Assembly (NCBI RefSeq): GCF_001522545.3
Contig: NC_031783.1
Location: 1,180,088 to 1,244,087, forward strand
Source of the DNA: Parus major
Taxonomy: Eukaryota > Chordata > Aves > Passeriformes > Paridae
Length of the DNA: 64,000 bases
Direction: 5' to 3'
The notes beneath the pieces are model-generated. The model was not told the DNA's origin. It worked only from the letters and a program-made list of their open reading frames with translations, and did no database searches. Shown here piece by piece: positions 59,646 through 64,000 of this stretch. Each line of letters opens with the position of its first letter. Positions within the stretch are counted from its first letter, which is position 1. Position numbers and translations under genes: made by a program.

Positions 59646-61040
59646 ATTGCACACCCAGGCATGATGTGGCCTCTCAGGTGCCCCCAAAGTGGCCAGGATC
59701 TGGCTGGGAGGGAAAGCTGCTGCCTCACTCCAAAGCTCTCTCCCAGCCAGTCCTCTGTCCAAATCCTCTTGCCAAAGTGAGCCAGGAGGCGGCAGAGGCA
59801 GCAGGCAGCTGTCCCTGTTGGAAGCATCGTGGTTTCCATGTTCATGGCCAGTGGGGATTTCTCAGGTGTGGGAAGAAGTTGGAGCTGCCAACAGGCACTG
59901 GGGTGGGTGAATCCTGCTGATATTGGCTTTGCTGTGACAAGGAGAGCCCGATGCTGGAGCTGAGCTCCTTCAAGGGCCATGATCCTGTTCCATGTTGTGG
60001 TGCAAGGCTGTGTAGGAACCACCTGGGCATCCTTGCCAGCATCACCACAGACTGGTTCATCTGCCAACTGGGCATGGATTCACCCCAGGAAAGCAAAACT
60101 TCTATTTTTCATTGAGAAAGGCAAAGTGGGAGTTTCCAGTTCCTTTCCAGATCTGCTGCTGCTGCCTCAGGGCTCCTGGAAGAGGCTGGACCCAGACACT
60201 GTTTCTATGCAGTGGGATATAAAACCAGTTTTCTCACTATTGCTGGTGTCTCACTGGTACAGGGCAACATCTCAGGGGTCTGGTTTGGGTACAGAAACTC
60301 TGAGAACAGAGCTGAGCCTTGTGGGAGGTGGGGACCATGGTAGGGCTGGTTGAGACCTCAGCTCAGAATTCTTCAGGGTAGAATACCAAATCTGGCACCC
60401 TGCTTGACCCAAAGAGGATTTTGCAGGGACACAGGTGGCTGCTGGCCCCAGGATGCAGCACCAGCATCCAGGGGAGGTTATTTCTTCAGAAGGAAATTCA
60501 ATGAGCAGGAGACCTCAACCCTCACAAAGCCCTCAGCAAACACCAGTAGAAAGAGGGGACACGAGGAGAGGGTTTCACCCACGTGCCCTGAACTGCCCTT
60601 CCCACAGCCAGGGGCTCTCTCCAGCCCCTGGCAGCCCTGCTGGGGCAGCAGGGCTGGGGACAGCTCTGCCGACAGAGCTCCTTCCCCTGCTCCAGGAGGT
60701 GCCCATCTCCACCCAGCTCCACCCTGGGCCAGCTGGCTGCAGAGCCTGGATGCCACAGGAGGGTGGCACGGGCTGAGGCTGCTGGTTTTTAGCACAGGGC
60801 CCGGAGAGCCGCTGAGCTCCGGGCACGGCGCGGGGCCCATCTGTCACAGCAGCCTCTGGCCCAGGCACAGCTTGCACAGCACGGGCCAGAGCATTGCCCA
60901 GTGCTGGGCCACGGGCACGGCCAGCTCTGGCTGCTCCCCCCACAGCCCCCGGCCCCTCCAGCAGAGCTGGGCCCCCCTGTGTTACCGATATCCCAGGGAA
61001 ACGGGTGGAGAAGTGAAAGGGGCTGAGCAGCCTCTTGGCT
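59646..61040. other. Non-coding, no recognised feature
   Basis: GC-rich from 60600 onward. Open frames there are not supported by any motif. Confidence 0.3.
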
Positions 61041-61690
61041 CATTGATAACCCGGGGGGGAGGGATTATAATGTGCACAGAGAACAGGAACATCAATTAGT
61101 TTCTCTTTAATGGCAGGAGGAGGATGGGGGCTCTTGAGGGGTTGGGGGTGTCCTGAAAAGCAAGAGCTGAATTCCCAGGCTGGAGGAGGATGTGGCCGTG
61201 CTGCAGGAAACCCTTTCCATGTCAATGCTCCCTCCTCACGCTGGATCCCTTGGGTTTGCCTGTAGGACACCAAAAGCACCCCCACCCTCATCCCTGGGCT
61301 CCCCACCCATCCCAAGAGCCCTTTTTGGGGGAAAAATTTGTTTGTGGGGAAAAAACACCAAACCCGAGCTTAACTGCTCCAGCCAGGGCTGAGTGGAAGG
61401 GAGCGGTGGGGTGGGCTAGGAAGGAGAAGACCCCCGGGAAGCTGCGGCTCGGTGCCTCCTCCCCCTGCGGGTCCCTGACCTCCCGTTTGCCTGTCAAGAG
61501 CGAGCTCCGCCACCGAAACACCCCCTGTCAAATTAGTGAGTCAGAAGACGTAAGAGAGACCACCGCTGCTAATTTGTACATTAACTGGTTCTGACAGAAA
61601 TATTTCACAAGTGAAAAAACAGAAAATGTGCCTCAAGACAATGTGCAACTTCCGTACCAGCAAACTTCTGCTTAACTGTGCGGTGCCCGA
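61041..61690. promoter_or_regulatory. Two AT-rich islands, possible enhancers
   Basis: 61050-61120 (ATTATAATG, CATCAATTAG, CTTTAATGG) and 61525-61675 (TCAAATTAGTGAGTCAGAAG with an AP-1-like site, GCTAATTTG, TTCTGACAG, TTTCACAAGTG). Both are non-repetitive and dense in homeodomain, MEIS/TGIF and NKX2-like sites, inside GC-rich DNA. This is inferred from motifs only. Confidence 0.3.
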
Positions 61691-62029
61691 GGAGGGGGGA
61701 CCCCCTCCCGCCGCGCCCCGCCGGGAGCACCGGCACGGCTTTAGCCCCGGGGGATGCTCCTGGACCGCCGGGTCAGGCCCTGGGCCCTGGGAGGGGGGCA
61801 GATTCCCCAAAATTGGGGGGGAGGGGGGCAGGGGATCCTGGCACCGTTCCCCATCGGAAAAAAGGAAAGGGAATGAGAGGGTGGAAGGGGCTTGGTGAGA
61901 GCCCCCTCCTCACACCACGATAGGGGGTACGGCCCCTCCACAGCACCGCTCTGCTTCCAGCAGCTGCCGAGATCAGGGGCTGCTGCTTTTTGCCCCCAGC
62001 CCCAGGATACGACCGGCAGGGGCTGTCCC
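61691..62029. other. GC-rich non-coding
   Basis: G-rich runs (61815-61832). No gene is recognised. Confidence 0.3.
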
Positions 62030-63930
62030 CAGTGTCACCGTGTGCCACAAGCCGTGGCTCTCGGGCTACGGCCACTCTGCCGGGAAACCCGGGGGTGCAG
62101 GGAGCTGCCAGCTGTGCCCACCGCAGTCCCCGGGGTGCGAACCCTCCCCGGGAGCCACGGGAACCTCCTGAGCCTCCGCAGCAGCTCCAGCTCCACCAGC
62201 GGCCGTGTCCAGAGCTGGCGGCCCAAGGCGGTGGGCGAGCCCCTGTGCCGAGCCCCGGGCAGCAGAGCCCCACGGAGAGGAGGCAGGAGCGAGGTGCCGG
62301 GGCTGCCTTGCGGCTCCTCGGGGCAGCCTCACGCCCTGGCCGGGCCCGTCCTCCCCCGAGCGGGGCTGGCACCGCTGCGTGTCGGGGCGCGGGTGGGAGC
62401 AGGTCCTCGGGCCAGCAGCATCGAGCACATGATCTGTTGTGGCAGGTTCCCTGCAGCCTGGAGCCAGCCCCGAGCGAGCGCTGGTGATGGCTTTAATTGC
62501 TTTCAGATTCGATAGCCCAGCCCGTGACAGCCCGGCCCCAGCTGTGCCGGGCCGGACCCTGCGCGGCCCCGGGCCCGCTGCCCTCGGGTGGAGCCCGGGA
62601 GGAGGAGGAGGAGGAGGAGAGGAGCCGTCCTGACTTGGGGTCTTCCTCTTCATCCCATCTCCTTCCTCGTGTGTGTCTGGGTGACCGCCTGAGCCTCGTC
62701 CCTGGGGAAACCCAGCCGAGGGACAGTGTGGCACCCTAGGATGGCACGGCAGCCCTGCTGTGAAGCCACCCGGCCATGTGCCACCGTGACCACCAGGTGA
62801 GCACCCAGGGCAGCTCCACCCCCGCCCTCTGCAGCTCTGCCGTACCCCCATTCGGAAGGGTGGCGGTGTTGGAGGGCTGTGCTCACCCATCAGAGCTGGG
62901 GACGTGGGAGGTGGAGGGTCCGTGATCACTGAGGCACAGGTTGATCCTCTCTGGTGGCTGCTTGTGCCCTCCCAACCCGCACGGCCGTGTCGGGGACAAG
63001 GGGCTGCTCTCTAGGCATCCTGGGCCTGACCCAGACCCTCATCGCACTGGGTGGTGGCCGGGGGGAGCCGGGGGTCTCAAGGTGGGAGGATAAAGGGCCT
63101 CTCATCCCCCATAGCGGCACACATGGGCTGGCCCTGACCCACTGGTGCCTGTGCCTGTTTCCTTCTCCTCTTCCCCGCTGCTGCCGAGGTCCGAGGTACC
63201 TCCCCCCGCTCCAGCGCAGCCCAGGTGGGTGCAGGCAGCTGCGGGATCCGTAATCCCTGCGTGGCACCGGAGTGTGCTCTGGGGGAGCGGGATGAGCACC
63301 CGGCACAGCCCGAGCTCAGCCGTGCTCGGCCCTTCAGCACGGCCGGGGGTCCCAGCCCGAGGCTCGCACGGTGCCGGTGCTGACCGTGCCCTGTGAGCGT
63401 GTCCCGAGTGCGGCCAGCCGGGGGTGCCGGGCTGGCTTCGGGGCTGCCGGCAAGGAGCTCCCATCCCTGTGCCAGCGGCTGCTGCCGGGGAGGGTGAAGG
63501 CTCCTCCGTGGCTCGCCAGCTCCTGGCAGAGGAGGAGGCAGCGGAGGATGAGGAGGGGGCCGCTCGCATCCCGATCCATTATTGCGGGCAGCGCCGGCGG
63601 GCGCCCGGGGCAGGGGCTGCATTATTGACGAAGGGGAAAGCAGGCCGGGGCGCAGGCAGGGACCCTCCTGCAGGGCTCAGCCCCGGGCAAAGCACTTCGC
63701 CTGCGCCGCAGAGCCGCAGAGCTGCCAGGCCTGGCCCGGGGCAGCGGCCGCAGCCGCCGCAGCCGCTCACCGCAGCCCGGTCCTGAGGCCGCAGAGCATC
63801 CCCGGTGCCCCGGCCCGTGCCGAGCCCGGGGCACCCACCGGCAGCCCCGGGAAGGCTGATGGAGGTGGGAGACAACCCCCTTGCGATGCTCACGCTGGCA
63901 CCGGCGCTGCAGCTCTGCCCCCCTCAACCC
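62030..63930. promoter_or_regulatory. CpG island at right edge, gene unknown
   Basis: Nearly 1.9 kb with high GC and frequent CG, densest at 62080-62600 and 63400-63850, including a (GAG)n run near 62590-62612. All strands carry long frames, none with a known domain. It could be a promoter island of a gene beyond the right edge or a large orphan island. Confidence 0.45.
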
Positions 63931-64000
63931 AGCGCAGCTCTGGTGCTGCTCTTTTTTAAGCTTCCCTCTGTCTCCAGGCGGAGATTTGTGGCGTAAAATG

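Noticed and set aside
62066..62929. 287-codon minus-strand frame in the right-hand CpG island
   Set aside because: Proline/glycine/arginine-rich, no domain, overlapped by equally long frames on the other strand.

Overview
This window is vertebrate nuclear DNA, almost certainly from a bird and probably a songbird. It carries at least thirteen 3'-end fragments of avian CR1 LINEs in both orientations. It also has a solo LTR, a (GGGAT)n array interrupted by 76 undetermined bases, and short GC-rich islands in a mostly non-coding background. The two recognisable genes have introns with canonical splice sites. Nothing bacterial, plasmid-borne or phage-like is present. The species cannot be named from the sequence alone.

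Two protein-coding genes are supported, both on the minus strand. NHLRC4 (3765-4889) encodes a 374-residue, six-repeat NHL beta-propeller. PRR35 (coding exons 20730-19109 and 18092-17162) encodes an 850-residue protein with one N-terminal C2HC zinc finger, a proline-rich middle, a coiled coil and a PLDLS motif. The order PRR35 > NHLRC4 in the same direction matches human 16p13.3, where the next gene is PIGQ. The CpG island at 1625-2060 sits where a minus-strand PIGQ promoter would be expected, with the gene body off the left edge.

Layout: 1-2.4 kb holds a solo LTR, a CR1, the CpG island and a degenerate ~50-bp minisatellite. NHLRC4 and two CR1 tails fill 3.2-4.9 kb. The NHLRC4-PRR35 spacer runs 4.9-17.2 kb. 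PRR35 coding exons occupy 17.2-20.8 kb. From 20.8 to 64 kb I find no recognisable protein gene. This region holds CR1s, an LTR-like block, a 28-bp minisatellite, CpG-rich patches and several AT-rich islands that look like conserved regulatory elements. A first-exon-like segment at about 38.34-38.56 kb on the minus strand ends in a strong donor and could be a distal 5' exon of PRR35. CAPN15, the human neighbour upstream of PRR35, is not seen.

The most useful observations are: the bird NHLRC4 keeps a complete propeller while the human protein is a short remnant; PRR35 combines a ZNF750-type finger with a CtBP-type motif; the 38-kb exon, if used, gives an upstream reading frame that overlaps the PRR35 start codon; and about 43 kb upstream of PRR35 looks like a regulatory landscape. 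I did not find a convincing new biological system.
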